Shown here piece after piece: positions 54,044 through 64,000 of a stretch of 64,000 nucleotides of DNA. The notes under the pieces were generated by a model. That model was not told where the DNA came from. It saw only the letters and a list, made by a program, of their open reading frames with translations, and did not search any database. A program made the translations under genes and the position numbers. The stretch covers positions 434,001 through 498,000 of the forward strand of contig CAWGPR010000009.1 in NCBI GenBank assembly GCA_963824475.1, in the 5' to 3' direction. Positions within the stretch are counted from its first letter, which is position 1. Every line of letters starts with the position of its first letter. This stretch comes from Roseiarcus sp963824475 (GTDB lineage Bacteria > Pseudomonadota > Alphaproteobacteria > Rhizobiales > Beijerinckiaceae).

Positions 54044-57000
54044 TTAGGCCACATGTACAACGCCGGCACTCATCGACAAGCCTGTGAAGTTCACCGTGTG
54101 CAATTCCACCACGGCGTCACCCGCGCTAACTGCCCATTCTGGAGTATGCGCCGCTACCAGGTATTCGTTGCCGCCGAAGGTGAAGTAAGCGACACCGACC
54201 ACCTCCAATGCGGCGACGGCGTCATTTTCAGCCGTCGTAAGATTCCCCGCCCCGGCAACCGCAGCCTGCTGGTTTTGGATGGTTGCGATACCGCCTACGA
54301 TTCCACTAAGATCAATCTTCAGACCCGCGATAGCGCCATCCACGATCGTCTCGCCAACGCCGTTCTGCACCTTACCTCCAACATAGGTCGTGCCATCCCA
54401 CTCTGCGCCTTGCCCAATAGTGATTGTCGCGGTTGCGCCGGCCTTAAAGGTCACCGTATCGTCAAGAGCCGCACCGACCGCCTCGAGTCCGGCGGGGGTG
54501 ACAGCAGTTGCATACGCGCTATTGCCAACACATGCTAGGTCCGAGGCGCCTGTGCCGAGGGCGCCGCTGGCGTCGGAACCCCCGAGCCAGAGCGCATCGC
54601 CCTTTCCATTGCCATCTATAGTGACGCCACTATTAGCGCCATTATAGAGGATATCGCCGTTTCCCGACCCGCCATCGAGCGTGAGACCTTGGTAGCTGAC
54701 CTCCCAAAGCGAAGCGTCCAGGGTGGTGTTGCCCGCCAAAATCTCCACCCCGCCGGTCGTCGCCGAAGCGTCGATTGTGGTCAGCCCCGAGGTGATGTTG
54801 GCAGTCGAAGTGGTTGTATGGTCGGTGCTAACGCCGCCGCTATACCCCAGATAGAAGTAGTTGCTGCCCGTTACCGTCACCGTCGTTAGGTGGCCATGCG
54901 TCTCGGTCAGCGTTCCAATTCCGTTATAACCAGCTGAGGCTGTGCTGCCGGCGGCGCCGGTTGAAGCGATGCTCACCGTGCCGTCGCCGGTCGAGGTCAG
55001 GTTACCGAGTTCAAGGGTGTTCAGCGCCGTAGTGGTGTCCGTGTTGTTAAACGTCACAGCCAGACTGTCGCCCGTGGCGCTCGAGTGGGTAATCGTCAAA
55101 CCAGCATCGGTGAAACCGGTGCCGGTGACCAAAGCAGTCGCGGCCGGAGCAATGTTTAGCACGGTCTCGGAGGTAGCATCGGGCCGGCTGAGCTGCACGC
55201 CGGAGATCACGTCATTCGTAAGCAGCGACGCGTCGAAGGGCGTCCCGCCATAATCTGTGATATCGAGAGTCTGCCAGTTGGTGAAAATGCCGCCATTGCT
55301 GGCGTTAGCCAATTGAGCAGACAGGATGTTGCCCGTTTCGCCGCCGCCGTTGATTGCGGTCGCGGAAGCCGAGAGATCCTCGCCGTTATAAAGCAGTTCG
55401 TTGCCGCCGCCGCCGCCCCCAGTGAAGGTGGTGAGGGAAGTCGAGGCGTTAACATGCAACGCGCCAGTGGTGAGCCCAGAGGCGGTGACGGTCGAGAAAG
55501 TGTCGTCATCGCCAATAGGCGTCAAATCCACCAACGCCGCAGCGCCCGAAACCGTCAATGTTGCGGTACTGGTGAAATCAGAGGGATCCAGCCCCGCTAC
55601 GAGGCTGGTGGTCGCATTGATGGTCAGTGAGCTAACCGTACCTGAGGCATCGGTCGCCTCCACATAATCGTAATGCGCGGCGCTTCCGTTAGCCGCGCCC
55701 GTCGACAGGATGGTTTCGGTCGTCGGAGCGGAACCAGAAGCGTTATTATCAATGGTCACGCTATTAGCGCCGCCGCCGAATTGGAACGAAACCGGACCCG
55801 TCGGCGCCGCATAGCTCGAATTTACAGTCGTGCCCATCGCCGTGGCCGCGCCACCTACCTCGACGTTGGCGCCGGCCCCCAGGTTGGTGAAGTAAACATC
55901 GCCCGTGCTATTCAGCGACTCGACGTTGGTGGCGCCAGAATCAAGGTTGAAATTGAAAAGACCGCCTCCGGCCGCCAATTCCTTGACGACGAATTTGAAC
56001 TGGCCCGTGAGAGTCACGCCAGCAAGTTCATTTTGACCATAATTCGCGATGTCGGTAATGCTGATCGTAGCGCCGCTGAGGATTAGGCTGTCCCCAGGGT
56101 TAAACGTGTTGGCGGTGGGGGATGCCGCCGCGCCGTTGACAATTCCAGTTATCAGATCGCTTGCGGTGAACGCACCGGAATGACCCAAGCTCGCATTGGT
56201 GTCATTGCCGGTCGTGAGCGCATAGGTCACGCTCGTTCCGCTAGAATTGAATAGCGACCCCGTTGGCGTGGCGCCGGTAGGTAAGGCGTTCTGGAATCCA
56301 ATTGTCCGCGTGCCGACACTAGAACTATTTTCTTGGGCGGCCTCAGTTGTATCAGAACTTACTGCGGCCTCAGTTGTATCAGGACTTGCTGTTGAGCCGC
56401 CGATTGGCATGATTCCCGTTTGTAGGGGGTAGTGGTGGGGCGATGGTCCGGCGCTTCCGGTAGAGGAAAGCGGTCCAGACGTGGCCGCCAGCGTCTGGCT
56501 TGCAGCGAACGTGGACGTATCGAGGCTGGAGAAAGTCTGGCCAGCCGCGGAATGGTCATTGGGGCCATTGAGCCGCCAATATCCCGGCGATGTTGTGGAC
56601 GGCTCTCCCCGGATATCTGCAAGGGGGGTCTCGCGCTCGGCGGCGGCGCTGCGGGCGTGAAATAGGTCTCGCTTAGCGTCGAATGGCCCGGCGACGCCGG
56701 ACGATGTCGAAACGGAAAGGTCCTGCGACGGGACGTCGATTTTCGTCGGAAGCGCGGCGCCGATACTCCAAAGGTTGAAATCGTGCGACTGCGCCCAGGC
56801 GATCCCCGTTACAATTGCAGCGAGGACTGCGGCCGTAGCCCGTTCGTCAAGTATGACCGCTTGAGACTCCGAGTCGGAATGAGTCGAGAGATCCGACGCC
56901 GGGATGAGCAGGCTGGGCCTCCTGAAGCTCTCCGGCGGAGGCGGTCGTTTGCGAGAGCTTGAAGAAGCAGGTTGCCACGAGCACGATGAGCAGCGCGGCC

Positions 57001-57363
57001 GGGTGAATGAAGAGCTTCCCGCCGCTGGCGACCTTGGGGATGACAAGAGGATGGCTTGCGAATCTGGGCCTCTATCAACGCCCTAAAGTCGCGCCCGCGC
57101 GCGCAGCCGTCCAAAGCAGGACTGGCCACGACATAGGTCCCGTCGAATCGAGCAAAATGGACAATGATCTCACCCGTATTCGCGTTGCAGAATACAAACC
57201 AGGGATCGCCCTCGTCCGAGCGGCCGCGATCGGTTTCAATCGGAATGTTGGCTCGGATTAGCGACGCCTCAACGCGATAGAATTCCGCCAACTCCTGATG
57301 GGTCCAGTCATCGGACCAGGAAGCGGATTTGAAATCGAAAAAGGAGGCGAGCTTCAAGCTCAT
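54044..57363 (-). pseudogene. Beta-repeat secreted protein with membrane-linked N-terminal module, frameshifted
   Basis: The longest single frame (54044-57046, 1000 residues) is not the whole gene. The conserved start is ATG 57363: MSLKLASFFDFKSASWSDDW and then GDPWFVFCNANTGEIIVHFA. A shift near 57060 leads to a membrane helix in another frame (KLFIHPAALLIVLVATCFFK), and a second shift near 56835-56910 leads into the long frame. That frame has one more hydrophobic stretch and then beta-repeats to the end LSMSAGVVHVA. The repeat part is clearly related to the gene at 50248. It overlaps the upstream XRE gene as ATGA. Confidence 0.75.
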
Positions 57364-57683
57364 CCGACAGTTTGCCCGTCCGTCGAATTGTTCGGGAATA
57401 ATATGCTATATGTTGTAGGGTCATAGAACGGCAACAGAGCAAGAACGAAATCGCGCGCGTTCATGCCGAGCGCTTGAGCCCAGACTCGGTACTTATCGGG
57501 CGGAATCCGGCCTCGCCCGGTCTCTAGCTGAGAAATAAAGGTGTAATATTCAACACCGATCAATTCGGCGAGTTGCCTCTGCGAGAGGCCGCGCGCCTCT
57601 CGACGATCTCTCAACCACCGCCCCGCCTCTTTGCGAAGCTCGACCGTCTCAGATTGGGCGCGCTTCTGAGGATTTGTGTACAT
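57360..57683 (-). CDS. XRE-family regulator overlapping the beta-repeat gene
   Basis: ATG 57683 gives 107 residues with a helix-turn-helix (GLSQRQLAELIGVEYYTFIS, then QLETGRGRIPPDKYRVWAQA). The C-terminal end is aromatic and specific to this protein. A TTG at 57701 in the same frame is less likely. Its stop overlaps the start of the next gene (ATGA), so the regulator and the secreted protein are translated from one message. The divergent exporter gene starts 160 bases away, so both directions may be under its control. Confidence 0.85.
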   Translation of the reverse strand: MYTNPQKRAQSETVELRKEAGRWLRDRREARGLSQRQLAELIGVEYYTFISQLETGRGRIPPDKYRVWAQALGMNARDFVLALLPFYDPTTYSILFPNNSTDGQTVG

Positions 57684-57843
57684 AAATGCCTCGTTCAGCA
57701 AATATCATACCCCATTCCATGGCGAACGCAAGGCATCCTCTTGCAAGGTTGAAACGACCTGTGCTAGGCCCCTACCCTAAGAATTTCCGGGGAAACTCAG
57801 AAGCGACCGACCGGTTCGCACTTTGGGGGGAATCCATCATTCG

Positions 57844-59608
57844 ATGAACCATATTTCTGATTCTCGATATCACCATCAAGAGGTGATAGTGGCTGGAGTT
57901 CGCGCGACACTGCCTGTCTTCGCGACCGTGATCGTGTTCAGTTTTTTCGTAAATCTGCTGCTATTTGTCAGCCCTCTGTATATGCTGCAAATCTATGATC
58001 GCGTTATTAGCAGCCGGAGCGAAACAACTCTGCTTAGCTTGACGGTTCTTGCCGCCATCCTTATTGGCGTCTACGCCGCTCTTGAGACGCTCAGATCGAG
58101 ATTATTAGTCCGCGCGGGACTTTTGTTCGACGAGAAAATCGCCGAGCCCGTCTTCAACGCGGTGCATCGCGGAAACCTCCGTCAACCCGGCGCCAACCAC
58201 GCGCAAGCCCTGCGCGACGTCGACACCGTCCGCGAATTCTTGACCGGCGCCGGACTGATTGCGCTTTGCGATGCGCCCTGGTTTCCGCTGTTTGTTTTCG
58301 CCGCCTTTCTGCTGCATTCCTGGTTCGGTTACATCGCCCTCGGGGCCAGCGCCATTACATTGAGCCTGACGCTCCTGAACGAAATCGCAACAAAGAAGTC
58401 GCTGAACGCCGCGGGTCGGGCGGCGGCGACGGCCAATCAAACGGCTCAATCGATGTCCCGCAATACCGAAGTGCTCCAGGCGATGGGCATGCTCCGCGCG
58501 ATCAAAACGAGTTGGACGCAACAGCACGGAAGCACGTTAAAGCTTCAGGCTTTGGCCAGCGATCGCGCTGGCGTCATCGTGGCGGGGACCAAATTCTTCC
58601 GAATTTTCATGCAAACAGCCGTTCTGGGCACCGGCGCCTATCTCGTAATCCAACGCGAACTTTCGGCAGGCCAGATGATCGCCGCCTCGATATTGATCGG
58701 TCGCGCCATGCATCCGATCGAAGTGGTGGTCGGAAACTGGAAGGGATTCGTCGCCTGCGCGTAGCGCGTTTGGACGCATTCGCGGCCTGTTTTCTCTCGC
58801 TGGCGTCGAGCCCGAGCGTATGTCTCTGCCCCGCCCCGAGGGCGCCTTGCAGATTGCCGATTTAATTGCGGCTGCGCCCGGCCTTGGCAATCCTCCCATT
58901 CTCAAAGGCATATCGTTCAATCTGGAGCCGGGCGAGATCATCGGCGTCGTGGGTCCGAGCGCCGCCGGCAAATCAAGCCTTGCGCGCGTTTTAGTCGGCG
59001 TATGGCCGGCTCTGCGCGGCGCTGTGCGCCTCGACGGCTCCGATCTCTCGCACTGGAATTCGGAGGAACTTGGCCGGTATGTCGGCTATTTGCCTCAGGA
59101 TGTTGAACTCTTTGCGGGAACCGTCGCCCAAAATATCGCGCGATTCCAGGACATCGACACCGAATCCGTTATTTGCGCCGCGCAATTGGCCGGTTGCCAC
59201 GATCTTATTCAGCGTTTAGCGCAAGGATATAATACCCAAATCGGCGATGGCGGGCAGGCGCTCTCGGGCGGGCAGCGTCAGCGGATCGGTCTCGCGCGCG
59301 CGCTTTACGGCAATCCGAGCCTGATCGTGCTCGACGAGCCTAACGCCAACCTTGACACGGCAGGCGAGGAAGCGCTGCTTGCGGCAATCCAGAAACTGAA
59401 GGCGAGCCGCACGACCGTCGTGATTATTTCGCACAAGATCAATGTTTTGGCAGGAGTTGATAAGATTCTGATCATGGCGGACGGAACTGTCCAGGCCTTT
59501 GGAACGCGGGAAGTGATTTTACCGCGCCTCATTGGGCCGCGCGCCATTCCATCCGCGCCTGCGCATACGGCCGCCCCGGCTCCTCAAGTCGCTGTGCAAC
59601 GCGAATAA
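57844..59608 (+). CDS. Type I secretion ABC permease/ATPase, with a frameshift
   Basis: PrtD/AprD-like exporter. The first frame (from ATG 57844, behind GGGGGGAA) carries the membrane domain (VFSFFVNLLLFVSPLYMLQI, YDRVISSRSETTLLSL) and breaks at 58764. The second starts at ATG 58820, but the conserved linker SAFGRIRGLFSLAGVEPERM is continuous with it in frame. One extra base near 58757 explains the split. The ATPase has Walker A GPSAAGKSS, signature LSGGQRQRIGLARAL and Walker B IVLDEPNANLD. It should export the neighbouring beta-repeat proteins together with the HlyD adaptor. Confidence 0.85.
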
Positions 59609-59613
59609 CCGCC

Positions 59614-60931
59614 ATGAAGAAAAAGCAATCCAACCGATCTCCTTCCGAATGGCGTCCGATCGCGTTCGCCGGATATACACTGATCGCGATGACCTTCGGC
59701 GTCGCGGGCGTATGGGCGGCGGTCGCCAAGCTCGACAAAGCGATCATCGCCACTGGATTTGTCGAGACCGAGACGAATCGGAAGACCGTGCAACATTTAG
59801 AAGGCGGGATTGTTCGAGAGATTCTCGTTAAAGAAGGCGATCATGTCGCGGAAGGACAAGTTTTATTCCGTCTTGAGCAAGTTCAGGCGGAAGCAAACAA
59901 TGAGTTGCTAAGCAACCAGCTCAACTCCGCCCTCGCTCTCGAAGCGCGTCTCATCGCTGAGCGAGACGGAGCCCAAGAAATTTCCTGGCCTAAAGAACTC
60001 AAGGACAGGCTCGCCGAGCCCACTCTTTCCCATATTCTGGACGATCAGATCCATCAATTTGAAGAACGCCGCGGGTCTCTCGAAGGGCAGAAAAAAATTG
60101 TCCAGTCACGTATTGTGCAATTGAATACTGAGATTGACGGCATCAGCATTGAGAAGAGTTCGACGGAAAAGCAGACAGACTATATCAACGAGGAACTGGT
60201 TGGTTTGCGTGAACTCGCGGGAAAAAACCTTGTGCCGGTGACGCGTGTGTACGCGATGGAGCGCGAGCGGACCCGGCTTGAGGGCGACTTTGGGCGCGGC
60301 TGTGGCGGATATCGCGAAAGCGCAAAGTTCGATTGCGGAAATGAATATTCAAATCCAGGAACTCACCCAAAAATTTCAGGAGGAGGTTGCGTCCAGTCTG
60401 CTCGACGCGCGTCAAAAGATTGCAGATCTGCGCGAGCAATTGTCGGTTTCGCAGGATGTCGTCAATCGGTTAGCGATAACTGCGCCCCGGGCAGGTACGG
60501 TGCAGAATTTGAAAGTCTTCACGATTGGCCAGGTTCTCCGAGGCGGTGAGCCGTTGCTCGATATCGTTCCCGACAATGACGCGCTTGTCGTACACGCCGA
60601 GTTCCCGACTGCGGATATTGACAATGTATTCGCTGGCATGACAACCGAAATTCGCTTCCCCGCATTTCACTCGCGAACAATTCCGGTCATGCTGGGCAAA
60701 ATTGAAACGATCTCCCACGATCGCTTGCTTGATGAACCTACTCATCAATATTACTATCTCGGGGTTGTTTCGCTCAATCGCGCTGACATTCCAGAGGAAT
60801 ATAGGTCTCGCGTGCGGGCTGGCATGCCTGCCGAGATTATTGTGTCGTCAGGCGAACGTACGGTTCTGAACTACCTCGTCGGCCCGCTTTCGAGCTCCCT
60901 AAGAAAAACCTTCCGCGAACAGCAGGACTGA
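59614..60931 (+). CDS. HlyD-family type I secretion adaptor, with a frameshift
   Basis: The N-terminal frame has a membrane helix (IAFAGYTLIAMTFGVAGVWA), the lipoyl-type half TVQHLEGGIVREILVKEGD and a coiled region to about residue 225. Near 60290 the coding moves by one base, continuing as ADIAKAQSSIAEMNIQIQEL, then ITAPRAGTVQNLKVFTIG and the C-terminal RVRAGMPAEIIVSSGERT to 60931. Together they make a normal adaptor of about 438 residues. It begins five bases after the ABC gene. The outer-membrane TolC-type partner is not in the window. Confidence 0.85.
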
Positions 60932-61068
60932 CAGACAAGACAAGGGGCTGTCGCGATCGCCGGACTTGGCCGGGTAAGGCAGGCCCCGACGCGCTATCTA
61001 TGCAAATGGGGTTCTGAGGGGGACCTTTCCCGCGGGGCGTACCGGGAGCCGCGTATGGCGCATAAGTT

Positions 61069-61748
61069 ATGAGCGACGGCAGCCTCGATTGGGGGTCCCC
61101 TCCTGGCGAAGGACTTCAATTTGGCCGGCGAGACTTTCAGCTCGGCTTATGACGAGGCGCGCGCAAAGGCTATCGCAAGCGACGATCTTGCTTTGCTGCA
61201 GCACTATTACAGTCAATGGGGAGCGCGCTTCGTCGGTCTCCCGAATATAGTCGAATTTGGACTGACCTTAACTCATGGATCCGACTGGCTTTCGGAAAGG
61301 GGAGAGAGCTCTCTCCATGACCGACATTGTCATCTCCGAAGTGTATGCGGCATGCGATCGTTTAAAAACAAAGACTGTCTCGAATATAAAATTCGGAGTT
61401 TTATACAATCGCCGTGACATTGAGTTGTTGCCGATGTGCAATCTTCTCTATTCGGTCCTTTCCCTGCGACTGACTCAAGCCACAATTTTAGCACAAGTTC
61501 TTAACCTTCTGCTTGCCAAAGTCCGCCCCGAGGGTATGGCCCTGCTTCGGGCGCCGACCCAACACAGGCTCTATCAGTTCATGCTTCCAGGCGCCGAAAC
61601 CGCGAATGAATTAAACATAATCCCGCAGTGGAAGATATTTGAATTGCTCGAGTCCAATGGCTTCTCGCTTGTCCTCGTCCAGGAAGACTCCCTTCTCCGC
61701 GCCTCCGACGTTTTGTATACGAAGGTCTTGGCCCGACGTCGCAGTTAA
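61069..61748 (+). pseudogene. SAM-dependent methyltransferase, decayed
   Basis: Pieces in three frames fit one class I methyltransferase: an opening MSDGSLDWGSPP (ATG 61069), then AYDEARAKAIASDDLALLQH and GLPNIVEFG in a second frame. The glycine-rich SAM loop after VEFG is garbled near 61262-61330. From 61330 a third frame carries ACDRLKTKTVSNIKFGVL, LLPMCNLLYSVLSL and a complete C-terminal end. Damage falls in the cofactor loop, so the product should be inactive. Two further methyltransferase genes follow. Confidence 0.6.
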
Positions 61749-61825
61749 AGCACACGTACAGGCGGATTTGTGCTAATGCTTGGATTTGTCAACCTTTGCG
61801 CCGAAGGTGACCGCTCTGCTGTGCT

Positions 61826-62896
61826 TTACGTGCGCTGCAGCCAAAGCGCTCCGCCGCTGTTTTTCAAGAAATCTGGATATGATGCTGCGATCAAATTCCT
61901 TTCCGTCTTAGCAAAGTAGTCATTGAAAAAAATAACGCGCCAATCATCGTTATTAGTCAGAAATGCGCGGACCGCATATAGCTCGTTCCATGATCTATTT
62001 TCGCTGACCGCCCATAATCTTGGATATTCGAACGGCCAGAACATGTCGTGGAAATGAACCAGCACGCCCGAGGCGAGGCGAGGCAAGACCTCGAACAATT
62101 CGAAACAGACATCGCTGCCCGTACGTAAGACGTGTGTGGAATCTATAAAAAGGATGTCCCCTGCCTCAAGGGCTTCGAATGTAGCAACAGGCACTTGCTG
62201 AATCGGCATTTCAATAATTCGTACGTTTGTCGTGATTTTTCCAATTAGAGAACTAAGTAATTGTGGGTAAGGATCCACAAAAGTAAATTCGCAATCGCTT
62301 TTAAAATATCGCTCCGCAGTGTCGAGCGCGCACGCGGACGACCAACCGCTCCCCACCTCTATAAGCCTTCGCGGTTGATGGCTGCGGAGCATTGCGTAAA
62401 GGATGCTTCCATCGCCCCAGGAGTAAGAGGGGTTTTCAAACGCATAGCGAAAGCCCGGCGCTTTGAATTGAGAGAATGGAATATTATTGAGAAACGGTAA
62501 TAAACTGCTCCATCTTTCAATTGTCTGCTCGCGGTCTATTCTTATCCCATAGAGCGAGAAAGGCATTTTATTCGCCTCTAGCCGAGATAGATGTCGATCT
62601 GCTTCAACACGATCGACGATAGGAGAATAAAAGTGACCTGGGGGCACAAATAAAGTGTGCGTCGCCTTTGCGAGGTTTGGCAGTCCATCGCGTTCTTTTA
62701 GCGCACAGGCTCTCTCTAGACCGGCCTTATTCATATCTATACCGATATTGACTGTATCAAGACGCGCCTGATCTCTCTCAAGGCGCGCCTGATCTCTCTC
62801 AAGGCGTGCCTGATCCCTCTCAAGACGCGCCTGGTTTCTCTGAAGAAATGGGCGCCCGATGAGTGGAAGATGATGATGGAGCTTAATCCGAATCAT
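61826..62896 (-). CDS. Class I SAM-dependent methyltransferase with coiled repeat N-terminus
   Basis: The 356-residue product has near-exact heptads (QARLERD and variants) at residues about 19-46, forming a short coiled coil encoded by 21-bp DNA repeats. The C-terminal 220 residues form a methyltransferase fold (RRLIEVGSGWSSACALDTAE, FVDPYPQLLSSLIG, EAGDILFIDSTHVL) close to the CmcI/macrocin-O-methyltransferase type. It lies in a glycan- or secretion-linked neighbourhood. Substrate is unknown. Confidence 0.85.
   Translation of the reverse strand: MIRIKLHHHLPLIGRPFLQRNQARLERDQARLERDQARLERDQARLDTVNIGIDMNKAGLERACALKERDGLPNLAKATHTLFVPPGHFYSPIVDRVEADRHLSRLEANKMPFSLYGIRIDREQTIERWSSLLPFLNNIPFSQFKAPGFRYAFENPSYSWGDGSILYAMLRSHQPRRLIEVGSGWSSACALDTAERYFKSDCEFTFVDPYPQLLSSLIGKITTNVRIIEMPIQQVPVATFEALEAGDILFIDSTHVLRTGSDVCFELFEVLPRLASGVLVHFHDMFWPFEYPRLWAVSENRSWNELYAVRAFLTNNDDWRVIFFNDYFAKTERNLIAASYPDFLKNSGGALWLQRT
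62759..62842 (-). repeat. Four 21-bp tandem repeats in a methyltransferase gene
   Basis: Units at 62759-62779, 62780-62800, 62801-62821 and 62822-62842 share the core GCGCCTGATCTCTCTC with one to five changes. Each encodes one heptad of the predicted coiled coil, so copy number can change without a frameshift. Confidence 0.9.
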
Positions 62897-63152
62897 TTAC
62901 GCTATTGCATTGTGGATCTGGTTGCTGTTGTTCGCCTGAGATAGGGCGACGATCTGGTCTAGGCACATAACTTCAAGGCATCCGCAATTCCCTATCCTTG
63001 CCCAGTAGGCTTTTCAACTCCGGGTCCTGGGCGTCAGAATGCCGGGACGTCTCTCGGCTTCCGAGAACTCGGTCCTTGGGGACGCTAGTTCAACATGGTA
63101 ACGTCGACCGAGATTTTTCGCTGTCGTTGCGTGCGAGGCCAGGAGACTGGAG

Positions 63153-64000
63153 ATGGAAAGCGCCTATGATGATGTCGACGGCATCCATATAGCGGTAAAC
63201 CGTGGCCGCCATAGGGAGGCTATCGGCGGCCTCTGGGACGAATTGGGTCAATTACAGCTTGATTTTATGATTAGTGAGGGCCTAACGCCACATCATAAGC
63301 TGCTGGATATAGGATGCGGATCTCTGCGCGCGGGAATACATTTTATTCGCTATCTCGACGTGGGAAACTATGTTGGAATCGACCCTAACATAAGCCTGCT
63401 TGACGCGGGATATGAAATTGAGCTGGCGTCTTGTGGTCTAAAAGAACGCATGCCACGCGGAAATCTTATCTGTACGGGCGATTTTGATCTGCCGTGTCCC
63501 GACGGCGTATTCGACTTCGCATTGGCGCAATCCGTATTTACGCATGTGACTCTGAACACGATAAGGAAGTGTTTTGAGCGAATCGCCAGCAAGATAAAAG
63601 TTGACGGCACATTTTACGCTACGTTCTTCGAAATCTCCGACAGCGTTCTGTCTAGTGAACCGTTTCGCCATGACCCTGGAGGGGTCGTAACTCAGGGTTC
63701 GCGGGACCCCTATCACTATCGGTTCGAGGATCTAAAATACGCGGCGTCGGAGCGGCGTTGGACGCCGCGCTATATCGGGGGCTGGAACCACCCGAGAGGG
63801 CAACACATCGCGGCCTTCGTGCGACGAGACGATACAGGCGCAAAGTCAAACAGCAGCCTCCGAGAATTATCGATTGACGAAGCGAGATTGCTGCCAGGCG
63901 GCGCTGATCATTACCGCGCGTATGTCGGGCCCCCGGATCGTTTCGATTTTATGAGCGCTACACAATTCAGTCTCCTCTTCGCCAACGGCTTACGCGAGCA
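63153..64000 (+). CDS. SAM-dependent methyltransferase, 3' end outside window
   Basis: ATG 63153 follows AGGAGACTGGAG. The frame is open to the window end (282 codons). Residues about 30-200 form a class I methyltransferase: KLLDIGCGSLRAGIHFIRYL, YVGIDPNISLLDAG, and the late strand DGTFYATFFEIS. After residue 245 a new block begins (FDFMSATQFSLLFANGLRE) that looks like the opening of a second methyltransferase domain, so the full protein may have two. It is divergent from the methyltransferase at 61826. Confidence 0.8.
   Translation, partial: MESAYDDVDGIHIAVNRGRHREAIGGLWDELGQLQLDFMISEGLTPHHKLLDIGCGSLRAGIHFIRYLDVGNYVGIDPNISLLDAGYEIELASCGLKERMPRGNLICTGDFDLPCPDGVFDFALAQSVFTHVTLNTIRKCFERIASKIKVDGTFYATFFEISDSVLSSEPFRHDPGGVVTQGSRDPYHYRFEDLKYAASERRWTPRYIGGWNHPRGQHIAAFVRRDDTGAKSNSSLRELSIDEARLLPGGADHYRAYVGPPDRFDFMSATQFSLLFANGLRE

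Noticed and set aside
62759..62842. CRISPR-like short repeats
   Set aside because: The units are adjacent with no spacers and encode a protein heptad, so this is a coding tandem repeat.

Overview
The window is high-GC DNA from an alphaproteobacterium, most likely Rhizobiales (Hyphomicrobiales). Three things support this: a SAM-II riboswitch in front of metZ, a long-form dCTP deaminase, and an Agrobacterium-type type VI secretion (T6SS) locus with an OmpA-tailed TssL and no TssJ. The adhesin-like and methyltransferase genes of the last 14 kb recall methanotrophs of the Methylocystis/Methylosinus group, but that placement is inference only.

1-19.3 kb is a T6SS locus. tssF (start outside the window), tssG and tssH/clpV read rightward. 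After a small unknown gene, a REP-like repeat and a DUF1036 protein, the remaining genes read leftward: tssA, tagF, tssM, tssL, tssK, tagH (FHA), a frameshifted accessory gene and vgrG. TssB, TssC, TssE and Hcp are not visible and probably lie left of the window. 19.3-25.2 kb holds a caspase-like secreted protein, metZ under a SAM-II riboswitch, dcd, secE and nusG.

25.2-34.9 kb is mixed. It has a small frameshifted membrane protein; a compact operon of LbH acyltransferase, acyl carrier protein and two family-2 glycosyltransferases; then lysR, trxB, a DMT-type exporter and choline-sulfatase betC on the minus strand; and a frameshifted RgpF-type gene.

35-50 kb is a decayed mobile region. An IS1182-type element with CTAG flanks sits in an IS481-like transposase gene. 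There are pieces of IS110, IS630 and IS1380 transposases and of a reverse transcriptase. A phage-type recombination cassette (a standalone protein resembling the RarA/MgsA C-terminal domain, a YqaJ-type nuclease, and an ERF annealase fused to an HNH-like domain) is intact at 38.5-41.8 kb. A broken second copy of the nuclease and annealase lies at 46.7-48.8 kb. Between the two are truncated host genes (an ABC exporter and gmhB), an acetyltransferase and a small regulator.

50-61 kb is a type I secretion island: two related beta-repeat proteins with different N-terminal modules, an XRE regulator overlapping one of them, small secreted proteins, and a dedicated ABC exporter plus HlyD-type adaptor. 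The right end carries three SAM-dependent methyltransferase genes, one decayed and one running off the window. Single-base frameshifts recur in otherwise well-conserved genes across the window, so assembly error and real decay both have to be considered.
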